Assembly: GCA_965200045.1 (NCBI GenBank)
Contig: OZ241330.1
Span: forward strand, 1,116,001 to 1,180,000
Length of the DNA: 64,000 bases
Direction of reading: 5' to 3'
DNA from: Bin25 sp026709415
GTDB lineage: Bacteria; Bacteroidota; Bacteroidia; Flavobacteriales; Flavobacteriaceae
The translations under genes were made by a program, and so were the position numbers. Below, piece after piece: positions 36,234-44,375 of the stretch (position 1 is the stretch's first letter; each line of letters starts with the position of its first letter). The notes beneath the pieces were generated by a model, which had not been told where the DNA came from, did not search any database, and saw only the letters and a program-made list of their open reading frames with translations.

Positions 36234-36249
36234 TTTCAGTGGATGGGCA
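36234..36249 (+). repeat. 16-bp direct repeat, copy 2
   Basis: TTTCAGTGGATGGGCA, identical to 32653-32668. It lies between the lipoprotein terminator and the serine recombinase gene. The rest of 36178-36457 shows no gene; it is AT-rich after 36330. Confidence 0.7.
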
Positions 36250-36457
36250 GAGCCAATCAAAAGGAACCCCGAGTCGGGTCATCGACGATCGGCTTCTTTG
36301 GATGGACACCTCATTTTATAGCACGCTAATAACAGAAGTGAGATAAACATATTTGATTTCCCACACTCATGCTTGCGTATTTATTTTAATTATAATATAA
36401 AGTGTAACACCTGAGGGCGTGTTAAATACTCCCTATGCCTCGTTTTGTTTTGAATTA

Positions 36458-36465
36458 TATCTTTG
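36458..36465 (+). promoter_or_regulatory. Promoter -7 box of the serine recombinase gene
   Basis: TATCTTTG fits TAnnTTTG, 22 nt before the ATG. No well-spaced -33 TTG was found. Confidence 0.5.
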
Positions 36466-36487
36466 ATATTAATTTGAAACAGTTTCC

Positions 36488-37141
36488 ATGAAAATCAAAT
36501 ACAACCGAACTTCCACCTATCAACAAGCAGGTAAGCGTTTCGATCTCGATAAAGACGTCTATGATTTAACGCTTTTTGACCAAGGAGTTTCAGGTACGAT
36601 TTCCTTCAAAGAACGACCCCAAGCCGCTCAGTTATTACAGTTAATCAGAAATAATAAGGTCACGGAAGTCGTGGTGGATGATCTCAGCTGTTTAGGTCGC
36701 AATACGGCCGATGTCCTCCATACTTTAAATTATTTAGAAGAGAATAACATCAACATTGTGGTCAAAGAATTGGGCCTTCCCAGTCGGAAGCCCGATGGTT
36801 CCCCCAATCCGATTTGGAAAATGATCGTCTCGGTCATGGCCAGTGTGTCTGAATTAGAACGAGAGACGATCTCTGAACGCATTCGTCAAGGACGGGAAGC
36901 CTATCAACAACGAGGGGGTAAGTTTGGGAGACACTATGGATCTGTCGAAAGTCGAGAGACCTTTCTCCAAAAACCCAAAACACAACAAATCATGTCCCTA
37001 TTGCAAAAAGGCAAGTCCTATCGGGATATTTGTGGGCGTTTGGGGGTTTCATTGGCGACCGTCACCAAGGTACGGAAATACATGGCCCCCACCGGCCTCA
37101 CAGCCCCTAGACGGTCACATCGGTCGATGGAGAACCCCTAA
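36488..37141 (+). CDS. Small serine recombinase (resolvase/invertase family)
   Basis: 217 residues. The N-terminal catalytic domain has YNRTSTYQQ with the nucleophilic Ser, then LFDQGVSGTISFKERP, and the long E helix MIVSVMASVSELERETISERIRQG. The C-terminal HTH is SYRDICGRLGVSLATVTKVRKYM. In the conserved R-L-G-R catalytic pair the first Arg appears to be Cys (DDLSCLGRN), which may weaken or abolish activity. Such enzymes invert or resolve DNA between short sites. It sits between two large surface-protein genes, and a fragment of a homologue lies at 43817-43999, beyond the repeat lipoprotein. Confidence 0.9.
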   Translation: MKIKYNRTSTYQQAGKRFDLDKDVYDLTLFDQGVSGTISFKERPQAAQLLQLIRNNKVTEVVVDDLSCLGRNTADVLHTLNYLEENNINIVVKELGLPSRKPDGSPNPIWKMIVSVMASVSELERETISERIRQGREAYQQRGGKFGRHYGSVESRETFLQKPKTQQIMSLLQKGKSYRDICGRLGVSLATVTKVRKYMAPTGLTAPRRSHRSMENP

Positions 37142-37191
37142 CGAACCACCCCATCGATCGACCGGCGGCCCGGCGATCCGGGAGTCATCGG

Positions 37192-37434
37192 CTATTGGCA
37201 GAGCGTCATGCAATTGGTAAAGGAAGGGCGTCGGTTGGTCGCCAAATCACAACCAAAAAAATTACAAGTAATGACCTGATCCAAATCCCAATCCCCAATA
37301 TCCTGATTGAAGGCCGAGGCACCGCTAAACATTTCACCCATGGTGGCCACCCGATTCACATCCCAATCCCCAATAGCTTGATTGAAGGCCCTAGCCTCAA
37401 AAAACATATCGCCCATATTGGTCACTGCGCTGGT
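37192..37434 (-). pseudogene. Out-of-frame 3' end of the repeat lipoprotein gene
   Basis: After the frame of the large gene ends at 37422, the -1 frame continues the same DUF285-type repeats: AVTNMGDMFFEARAFNQAIGDWD, then ATMGEMFSGASAFNQDIGDWD, and closes with RRPSFTNCMTLCQ, like the internal module end. The gene therefore once ran to 37192. The junction near 37435-37442 fits loss of 7 bp between two ATTGGG repeats. Confidence 0.8.
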
Positions 37435-40400
37435 ATCCCAATGTCTTGATTGAAGGCCGATGCTCCGCTAAAAATGCCAATCATCGTGGTCACCCGACTG
37501 ACATCCCAGTCCCCAATGGGTTCATTAAAAAACGATTTACCAGCAAATAATTCATCCATATCCGTCACCAAGGTGGTGCACTTGGCATCCGTATTGTCGG
37601 CTGTGACCAATTGCTTGAGCATCGCATTATCCACAATGGTGTATTCCGTGCCATCGAGGATTTCTTTTTGCGCCACATAGGCCGAGGGACTCTGGATTGC
37701 TTGTTGTGCGATTCGGGGATGAAGGGTGACCGTCACCCCATTGGCATGGCGGGCCAGTAAGCACGATTGATTGCAGGTAAAAGCCGGGCGTTGGTCGACC
37801 GGCAAACCGCAAGCCGCTTGCCGACAATCACTGACGTTCCGGACATCCCACCCACTGAGATCCTGATCAAAAGCCGTGGCCCCCGACAATAGCCAACTCA
37901 TGGCAACCACCCGACCCACGTCCCATCCGCTGATGTCTTGATTGAACGCCGTCGCCCCATTGAAAGTGCCTACCAAACTCACCACCCCACTCACATCCCA
38001 TCCGCTGATGTCTTGATTGAACGATGACGCTCCCTCGAAAGTGCCCCCTAGGCTCGTCACAGCACGGATGTCCCACTCACTGAGATCTTGATTGAACGCC
38101 GTGGCTCCTTGAAATAGCGTCGACATATCAGTCACCCCACTGACGTCCCAATCCCCAATATCTTGATTGAACGCCCAGGCCCCCTTGAAGGTGGATACCA
38201 TTGTGGTCACCCCACTCACGTCCCAACCACTGATGTCTTGATTGAACCGGCGGGCTCCCTGAAACAGGGCCTGCATATCGGTCACCTGACTGACGTCCCA
38301 ATGGCTGATGTCCTGATCGAAGGAACGGGCATTTCTAAAGAGGTAGGCCATCGTGATCACCCGACGAGTATCCCAGTCGCCGATATACTGATTGAAAAAT
38401 CGTTGATTGGTGAATAAGTCCCGCATATCGGTGACCAGGGTGGTGCAGAACGCCTCGGGCGGTTGGCCGTGAATTGGATCGGCTTTCAAGCGTTGCCGGA
38501 GCAAGGCATTATTGACCAGGGTGTATTCGATGTCATCGACGGTGGCTTGTTGTCCGACAAACCGTGCCGGGTTGGGGACTTCGGGATTGATGATGACCGT
38601 CACCCCATTGGCCTGTTTAGTCAATAAGGGGGTGATGCACTCTTCGTCCATGGGAATTTGGATGCCATGGCAGGTTTTGGTGGTGGGCGTTGGTGGTGGA
38701 GTCTCAGCCAACACGGCATTCACTTGGCAATTTTGGGATGCGGTGAAACGGATGGTGGTAGCACTCGCCGAAAACGTCCCACAGGTGCCTGTCCAGCGCT
38801 CCAAGGTATAGCCTTGGTTCACCGTCACGGTGATGGTCACCGTTTGCCCATCGGGAACGGTTTGGTCTGGGGTAATGCTCCCGCCGGTATTGACCGAGGT
38901 GGTGATGATGCGGTTCACGGGTGGGGGTGGAGTCTCAGCCAACACGGCATTCACTTGGCAATTTTGGGAGGCGGTGAAGGTGATGGTGGTGGCACTTGCC
39001 GAAAACGTCCCACAGGTGCCTGTCCAGCGCTCCAAGGTATAGCCTTGGTTCACCGTCACGGTGATGGTCACCGTTTGGCCGTTGGGGACGGTTTGGGTAT
39101 TGGTAATGCTTCCTCCTGTACTGACCGAGGTGGTGATGGTGCGGTTGACCGGTGGGGGCGGGATCGCCTTCAACACGGCATTCACTTGGCAATTTTGGGA
39201 GGCGGTGAAGGTGATGGTGGTGGCACTTGCCGAAAACGTCCCACAGGTGCCTGTCCAGCGCTCCAAGGTATAGCCTTGGTTCACCGTCACGGTGATGGTC
39301 ACCGTTTGGCCGTTGGGGACGGTTTGGGTATTGGTAATGCTTCCTCCTGTACTGACCGAGGTGGTGATGGTGCGGTTGACCGGTGGGGGCGGGATCGCCT
39401 TCAACACGGCGTTCACTTGGCAATTTTGGGAGGCGGTGAAGGAGATGGTGGTCTGCTGGTTACTGAAGGTCCCACAGGTGCCTGTCCAGCGTTCCAAGGT
39501 ATAGCCTTGGTTCACCGTCACGGTGATGGTCACCGTTTGGCCGTTGGGGACGGTTTGGGTATTGGTAATGCTTCCTCCCGCATTGACCGAGGTGGTGATG
39601 GTGCGGTTGACCGGTGGGGGCGGGATCGCCTTCAACACGGCGTTCACTTGGCAATTTTGGGAGGCGGTGAAGGAGATGGTGGTCTGCTGGTTGCTGAAGG
39701 TCCCACAGGTGCCTGTCCAGCGCTCCAAGGTATAGCCTTCATTCACCGTCACGGTGATGGTCACCGTTTGCCCATCGGGAACGGTTTGGGTATTGGTAAT
39801 GCTCCCTCCCGTAGTCACCGTCGTGGTGATGGTGCGGTTCACGGGTGGGGGTGGAGTCTCAGCCAACACGGCATTCACTTGGCAATTTTGGGAGGCGGTG
39901 AAGGTGATGGTGGTGGCACTTGCCGAAAACGTCCCACAGGTGCCTGTCCAGCGCTCCAAGGTATAGCCTTGGTTCACCGTCACGGTGATGGTCACCGTTT
40001 GGCCGTTGGGGACGGTTTGGGTATTGGTAATGCTTCCTCCTGTACTGACCGAGGTGGTGATGGTGCGGTTGACCGGTGGGGGCGGGATCGCCTTCAACAC
40101 GGCGTTCACTTGGCAATTTTGGGAGGCGGTGAAGGAGATGGTGGTCTGCTGGTTACTGAAGGTCCCACAGGTGCCTGTCCAGCGTTCCAAGGTATAGCCT
40201 TGGTTCACCGTCACGGTGATGGTCACCGTTTGGCCGTTGGGGACGGTTTGGGTATTGGTAATGCTTCCTCCCGCATTGACCGAGGTGGTGATGGTGCGGT
40301 TGACCGGTGGGGGCGGGATCGCCTTCAACACGGCGTTCACTTGGCAATTTTGGGAGGCGGTGAAGGAGATGGTGGTCTGCTGGTTGCTGAAGGTCCCACA

Positions 40401-43400
40401 GGTGCCTGTCCAGCGCTCCAAGGTATAGCCTTGGTTCACCGTCACGGTGATGGTCACCGTTTGCCCATCGGGAACGGTTTGGGTATTGGTAATGCTTCCT
40501 CCCGCATTGACCGAGGTGGTGATGGTGCGGTTGACCGGTGGGGGCGGGATCGCCTTCAACACGGCGTTCACTTGGCAATTTTGGGAGGCGGTGAAGGAGA
40601 TGGTGGTCTGCTGGTTGCTGAAGGTCCCACAGGTGCCTGTCCAGCGTTCCAAGGTATAGCCTTCATTCACCGTCACGGTGATGGTCACCGTTTGGCCGTT
40701 GGGGACGGTTTGGGTATTGGTAATGCTTCCTCCCGCATTGACCGAGGTGGTGATGGTGCGGTTGACCGGTGGGGGCGGGATCGCCTTCAACACGGCGTTC
40801 ACTTGGCAATTTTGGGAGGCGGTGAAGGAGATGGTGGTCTGCTGGTTGCTGAAGGTCCCACAGGTGCCTGTCCAGCGCTCCAAGGTATAGCCTTCATTCA
40901 CCGTCACGGTGATGGTCACCGTTTGCCCATCGGGAACGGTTTGGTCTGGGGTAATGCTCCCTCCCGTAGTCACCGTCGTGGTGATGGTGCGGTTCACGGG
41001 TGGGGGTGGAGTCTCAGCCAACACGGCATTCACTTGGCAATTTTGGGAGGCGGTGAAGGTGATGGTGGTGGCACTTGCCGAAAACGTCCCACAGGTGCCT
41101 GTCCAGCGCTCCAAGGTATAGCCTTGGTTCACCGTCACGGTGATGGTCACCGTTTGGCCGTTGGGGACGGTTTGGGTATTGGTAATGCTTCCTCCTGTAC
41201 TGACCGAGGTGGTGATGGTGCGGTTGACCGGTGGGGGCGGGATCGCCTTCAACACGGCGTTCACTTGGCAATTTTGGGAGGCGGTGAAGGAGATGGTGGT
41301 CTGCTGGTTACTGAAGGTCCCACAGGTGCCTGTCCAGCGTTCCAAGGTATAGCCTTGGTTCACCGTCACGGTGATGGTCACCGTTTGGCCGTTGGGGACG
41401 GTTTGGGTATTGGTAATGCTTCCTCCCGCATTGACCGAGGTGGTGATGGTGCGGTTGACCGGTGGGGGCGGGATCGCCTTCAACACGGCGTTCACTTGGC
41501 AATTTTGGGAGGCGGTGAAGGAGATGGTGGTCTGCTGGTTGCTGAAGGTCCCACAGGTGCCTGTCCAGCGCTCCAAGGTATAGCCTTCATTCACCGTCAC
41601 GGTGATGGTCACCGTTTGCCCATCGGGAACGGTTTGGGTATTGGTAATGCTTCCTCCCGCATTGACCGAGGTGGTGATGGTGCGGTTGACCGGTGGGGGC
41701 GGGATCGCCTTCAACACGGCGTTCACTTGGCAATTTTGGGAGGCGGTGAAGGAGATGGTGGTCTGCTGGTTGCTGAAGGTCCCACAGGTGCCTGTCCAGC
41801 GCTCCAAGGTATAGCCTTCATTCACCGTCACGGTGATGGTCACCGTTTGGCCGTTGGGGACGGTTTGGGTATTGGTAATGCTTCCTCCTGTACTGACCGA
41901 GGTGGTGATGGTGCGGTTGGGGATGGTGCGGTTGGGGATGGGATCCGGACAAGGATCGTTGATGGGAATTTGCTGGCCGTTGCATTCTTTGGTGGTAGGT
42001 GGTGGATTCACCGGGTTGGTCGGTTCGGGATCCATCGGGTCGACGGGATCTACGGGATTCACCGGATCGACAGGGTCTACCGGATCCACAGGATCTACCG
42101 GATCGACAGGGTCTACCGGATCGACAGGGTCTACCGGATTCACGGGATCTACCGGATCGACAGGGTCTACCGGATCCACGGGATCTACCGGATCGACAGG
42201 GTCTACCGGATCCACGGGATCTACCGGATCGACAGGGCCTACCGGATCCACGGGATCCACAGGGTCTTCTTCTATTTTCTGAAGCACCGCCTGGATGGCA
42301 CAATCTTGGGTCGCTGGAAAACGAATCGTGGTGGCACTCGCAGGGAACTTCCCACAATCCCCTGTCCACTCCTGGAGTTCATAGCCCTCTTCCAAGGTGA
42401 GGGTAATGGACACCGATTGGCCGTGTTCGACCGTTTGGGGTGCCGTGATACTCCCGCCGGTGCTAACCGACGGGGTGATCGTGCGATCGGCTTTCCGAAA
42501 GACCACTCCGATCTCACAAGGACCGGCGACCGTGAACGACAGGGTTGGATCCGATGGATCCACCACGGGAGGACAAGCCGCTCCCTCGGTCGTCCAAGTG
42601 GCCAACACATGATTGGCTTCGGGCACCGCTGTCAAAGTCACTGTGGTGCCTTGGGGCTGTTGGGTGCCCGTCAGACCATGAATCACACCGCCGACGGTGG
42701 CTTTCGTGGTGATGGCATGGGAGATCTTCTGAAGCCGGGCCGACAGCGTACAATCTTGGGTCGCTGGAAACGTAATGGTGGGGGTGTCGGCAGCAAACAT
42801 CCCGCAATCCCCCGTCCATTGGTGGAGTGCATAACCTTCTTCCAAGGTCAGGGTAATGGTCACTTCGTCCCCGTGGGCCACCGTTTGGGTGGCGGTGATG
42901 CGGCCCCCTTCGGAAACGGCTGTGGTGATCGTGCGAGGAATCGTGCCAAACACCGCCTCCAACGCACAAGGACCCTGCACCACCCAGCGAAGCGTGGGCG
43001 TTGACAAATAGGGGATCTCCGGACAAGCCTGACCCGCCGAAGCAGCCACCGTCCATCGGATGAATTGGTAATTTGCGGCCGGAACGGCCGTCAAGGTAAT
43101 CGCTTGGCCTTGGGCATAGGGCGCACTGGCTAATCCCTGGATGGAACCCCCCGCGGTCGCCGTGGCCGTGATCGCATAAGGGATCTTTTCAAACACCGCC
43201 GTGACCAAACAATGCCCCGTGACTTCAAAACGAACGATGGACTCATCCCCATTGATCGGACAATCCCCCGTCCAGGCCTGGAATTGGTGATGGGCTTGAG
43301 GGGTGGCGGTGATCGAGACCGTTTGGCCACCAGCGATGGTTTGGGTGGGCGTGATGGTGCCCCCCACACTCGCTGTCGTGGCTACGGTATAAAATTGGGG

Positions 43401-43505
43401 GGGGGTACTCGCCACCGGGGGCAGGTCATCATCTCCACAGGAAAAGCAAAGGAAAAAAAGAAAGAAGGCAATCCACGATAGACTCCCAGAGGAACATCGA
43501 ATCAT
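37422..43505 (-). CDS. Giant repeat surface lipoprotein (InlB-type and DUF285 repeats), frameshifted near the end
   Basis: 2027 residues from the ATG at 43505, which starts a lipoprotein signal (LSWIAFFLFFLCFSCGDDD); the open frame upstream is not needed. Domain order: about six diverged InlB/Flg_new-type beta domains (to about 415), a Pro-Val-Asp linker (42030-42263), fourteen near-identical 77-residue InlB-type repeats with GYTLERWTGTCGTFS, and a C-terminal part with two modules of about 25-residue DUF285/BspA-type repeats (FNQDISGWDVSGVTDM). Lipid anchoring, Cys pairs in each repeat and length suggest an adhesin. The final repeats are cut by a frameshift. GC-rich compared with flanks. Confidence 0.88.
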   Translation of the reverse strand: MIRCSSGSLSWIAFFLFFLCFSCGDDDLPPVASTPPQFYTVATTASVGGTITPTQTIAGGQTVSITATPQAHHQFQAWTGDCPINGDESIVRFEVTGHCLVTAVFEKIPYAITATATAGGSIQGLASAPYAQGQAITLTAVPAANYQFIRWTVAASAGQACPEIPYLSTPTLRWVVQGPCALEAVFGTIPRTITTAVSEGGRITATQTVAHGDEVTITLTLEEGYALHQWTGDCGMFAADTPTITFPATQDCTLSARLQKISHAITTKATVGGVIHGLTGTQQPQGTTVTLTAVPEANHVLATWTTEGAACPPVVDPSDPTLSFTVAGPCEIGVVFRKADRTITPSVSTGGSITAPQTVEHGQSVSITLTLEEGYELQEWTGDCGKFPASATTIRFPATQDCAIQAVLQKIEEDPVDPVDPVGPVDPVDPVDPVDPVDPVDPVDPVDPVDPVDPVNPVDPVDPVDPVDPVDPVDPVDPVDPVNPVDPVDPMDPEPTNPVNPPPTTKECNGQQIPINDPCPDPIPNRTIPNRTITTSVSTGGSITNTQTVPNGQTVTITVTVNEGYTLERWTGTCGTFSNQQTTISFTASQNCQVNAVLKAIPPPPVNRTITTSVNAGGSITNTQTVPDGQTVTITVTVNEGYTLERWTGTCGTFSNQQTTISFTASQNCQVNAVLKAIPPPPVNRTITTSVNAGGSITNTQTVPNGQTVTITVTVNQGYTLERWTGTCGTFSNQQTTISFTASQNCQVNAVLKAIPPPPVNRTITTSVSTGGSITNTQTVPNGQTVTITVTVNQGYTLERWTGTCGTFSASATTITFTASQNCQVNAVLAETPPPPVNRTITTTVTTGGSITPDQTVPDGQTVTITVTVNEGYTLERWTGTCGTFSNQQTTISFTASQNCQVNAVLKAIPPPPVNRTITTSVNAGGSITNTQTVPNGQTVTITVTVNEGYTLERWTGTCGTFSNQQTTISFTASQNCQVNAVLKAIPPPPVNRTITTSVNAGGSITNTQTVPDGQTVTITVTVNQGYTLERWTGTCGTFSNQQTTISFTASQNCQVNAVLKAIPPPPVNRTITTSVNAGGSITNTQTVPNGQTVTITVTVNQGYTLERWTGTCGTFSNQQTTISFTASQNCQVNAVLKAIPPPPVNRTITTSVSTGGSITNTQTVPNGQTVTITVTVNQGYTLERWTGTCGTFSASATTITFTASQNCQVNAVLAETPPPPVNRTITTTVTTGGSITNTQTVPDGQTVTITVTVNEGYTLERWTGTCGTFSNQQTTISFTASQNCQVNAVLKAIPPPPVNRTITTSVNAGGSITNTQTVPNGQTVTITVTVNQGYTLERWTGTCGTFSNQQTTISFTASQNCQVNAVLKAIPPPPVNRTITTSVSTGGSITNTQTVPNGQTVTITVTVNQGYTLERWTGTCGTFSASATTITFTASQNCQVNAVLKAIPPPPVNRTITTSVSTGGSITNTQTVPNGQTVTITVTVNQGYTLERWTGTCGTFSASATTITFTASQNCQVNAVLAETPPPPVNRIITTSVNTGGSITPDQTVPDGQTVTITVTVNQGYTLERWTGTCGTFSASATTIRFTASQNCQVNAVLAETPPPTPTTKTCHGIQIPMDEECITPLLTKQANGVTVIINPEVPNPARFVGQQATVDDIEYTLVNNALLRQRLKADPIHGQPPEAFCTTLVTDMRDLFTNQRFFNQYIGDWDTRRVITMAYLFRNARSFDQDISHWDVSQVTDMQALFQGARRFNQDISGWDVSGVTTMVSTFKGAWAFNQDIGDWDVSGVTDMSTLFQGATAFNQDLSEWDIRAVTSLGGTFEGASSFNQDISGWDVSGVVSLVGTFNGATAFNQDISGWDVGRVVAMSWLLSGATAFDQDLSGWDVRNVSDCRQAACGLPVDQRPAFTCNQSCLLARHANGVTVTLHPRIAQQAIQSPSAYVAQKEILDGTEYTIVDNAMLKQLVTADNTDAKCTTLVTDMDELFAGKSFFNEPIGDWDVSRVTTMIGIFSGASAFNQDIGIPAQ
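38690..41930 (-). repeat. Tandem array of fourteen 231-bp repeats
   Basis: Coding repeats of 77 residues, period exactly 231 bp. Each has NRTITT, GGSIT, a TV(P)(N/D)GQTVTITVTV strand, GYTLERWTGTC and SQNCQVNAVL, ending in PPPPV. Unit variants (NQQTT or SASATT; NEGY or NQGY; start SVNAGG, SVSTGG or TVTTGG) recur in the same order every four to five units, so larger blocks have been duplicated. Near-identity of units means a genome assembly could have the wrong copy number. Confidence 0.95.
42030..42263 (-). repeat. 9-bp tandem repeat coding a Pro-Val-Asp linker
   Basis: About 25 units coding for D-P-V with occasional N, G or M changes. It separates the diverged N-terminal domains from the tandem array. 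The DNA alternates GATCCG/GATCGAC/GTCTACC-type codons in an 18-bp higher-order pattern. Confidence 0.9.
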
Positions 43506-43553
43506 CAGTCGGTCATTTAGTTTTTTTTGGCATCCTATGCCAAAGCGTTTCCG

Positions 43554-43582
43554 CAAAGATAAGGTTTTGAAGACCCCCCCCC
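43554..43582 (-). promoter_or_regulatory. Promoter of the giant lipoprotein with G9/A8 tract
   Basis: TATCTTTG (minus strand, 43561-43554) fits TAnnTTTG, 48 nt before the ATG. Where the -33 element should be there is a run of nine G (43582-43574) preceded by eight A (43590-43583). The nearest upstream TTG (43603-43601) is 39 nt from the box, too far for a normal promoter. Change of tract length could switch expression. Sequence from 43591 to 43794 shows no gene. Confidence 0.5.
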
Positions 43583-43816
43583 TTTTTTTTGAACTTTTTT
43601 CAATACGGCGGCTTTCTTGGGAGGTTCGATGGTTCCTTGGGAGTCCTCCCCATCCCTTTTTTCCGTCAGAGGAGACGGCGGCCGAAGGCCTTCCCAGGAG
43701 GTCAACAACTTTTAAAATCCGATAGCTTTCATGGAATGGCCGATACAATAGATCGACATTTACTACCTTAGCCTATCGTTTAACATGCACAGTCCAGCAC
43801 TGATCTAAGAAAAATG

Positions 43817-43999
43817 AAGGGGGCACGTTTGGACGCAAAGTCGGGACAGTGAAAACCAGAGAAACGGTTTTATCCAAACCCAAAAACCAAGAAAATCATC
43901 CGTTGGTTGAACCAAGGAAAATAATCTTATCAAGACATTCAGAGTCGATCGCAAGTGAGTTCAAAGAACATAAGAAAGGTGAGAAAATATATTGTATGA
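43817..43999 (+). pseudogene. Fragment of a second serine recombinase (C-terminal part)
   Basis: GGTFGRKVGTVKTRETVLSK and, after a frameshift and a stop, KIIRWLNQGK, SYQDI and KNIRKVRKYIV. These match residues 136-202 of the recombinase at 36488 (GGKFGRHYGSVESRETFLQK, QIMSLLQKGKSYRDI, TVTKVRKYM) in order. The catalytic domain is missing. It is in the same orientation as the intact gene. Confidence 0.8.
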
Positions 44000-44021
44000 G
44001 GTTTGAAATAATAAAAACACT

Positions 44022-44029
44022 TAACTTTG
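44022..44029 (+). promoter_or_regulatory. Promoter -7 box upstream of small membrane protein gene
   Basis: TAACTTTG fits TAnnTTTG, with TTTG at 44002-44005, 16 nt upstream. The ATG follows 4 nt after the box, predicting a leaderless mRNA. Confidence 0.5.
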
Positions 44030-44033
44030 GGGT

Positions 44034-44264
44034 ATGGTACGGACGGTGGATAATGACGTTATCGAAGTTGTTAGTTTAACGGTTTTCAGTTGGTTAAGTA
44101 TAGAATTTTTAGGTGTTGTAGCTGGTATTATCTTCGGAACGGTATCTTCTAGTTTTATCATTTGGAAGTGGCGAAAAGGAATAAGAAGTGAACGGCGAGA
44201 AGATGTGGAACACAAACTCAGAGTTAAAAAATTAAAAAAAGAGTTGGGGGAGGATTCTGAATAA
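44034..44264 (+). CDS. Small single-span membrane protein of unknown function
   Basis: 76 residues. One strong membrane segment (FLGVVAGIIFGTVSSSFIIW, residues 25-44) is followed by a very basic charged tail (RKGIRSERREDVEHKLRVKKLKKEL) likely to be a cytoplasmic helix. No family recognised. A good promoter box directly before the ATG supports it being real. It stands alone between the recombinase fragment and prfB, which converges from the right. Confidence 0.5.
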   Translation: MVRTVDNDVIEVVSLTVFSWLSIEFLGVVAGIIFGTVSSSFIIWKWRKGIRSERREDVEHKLRVKKLKKELGEDSE

Positions 44265-44375
44265 TAAACGATTTCAACTTTTCGTAACTCAAAACCTTTT
44301 TAAAACGAAGCGGACCCTATAGGACATTCTTGGCTGATGAAACTTTCACTATCGAAACGATTGGTATTTATGCGT

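Noticed and set aside
38690..41930. Regularly spaced repeats as a CRISPR array
   Set aside because: The repeat fills the whole 231-bp period with no unique spacers, it is in a coding frame, and no cas genes are nearby.
38830..42045. Series of 70-residue open frames every 231 bp on the plus strand, and similar short frames on the minus strand
   Set aside because: They are shadows of the tandem repeats, one per unit, with no independent coding signs.
38658..43004. A 1448-residue open frame on the plus strand, opposite the giant lipoprotein gene
   Set aside because: It exists because a stop-free antisense frame is repeated with each 231-bp unit. It lacks a signal peptide or any family match, while the minus-strand frame has a lipoprotein signal and known repeat domains.
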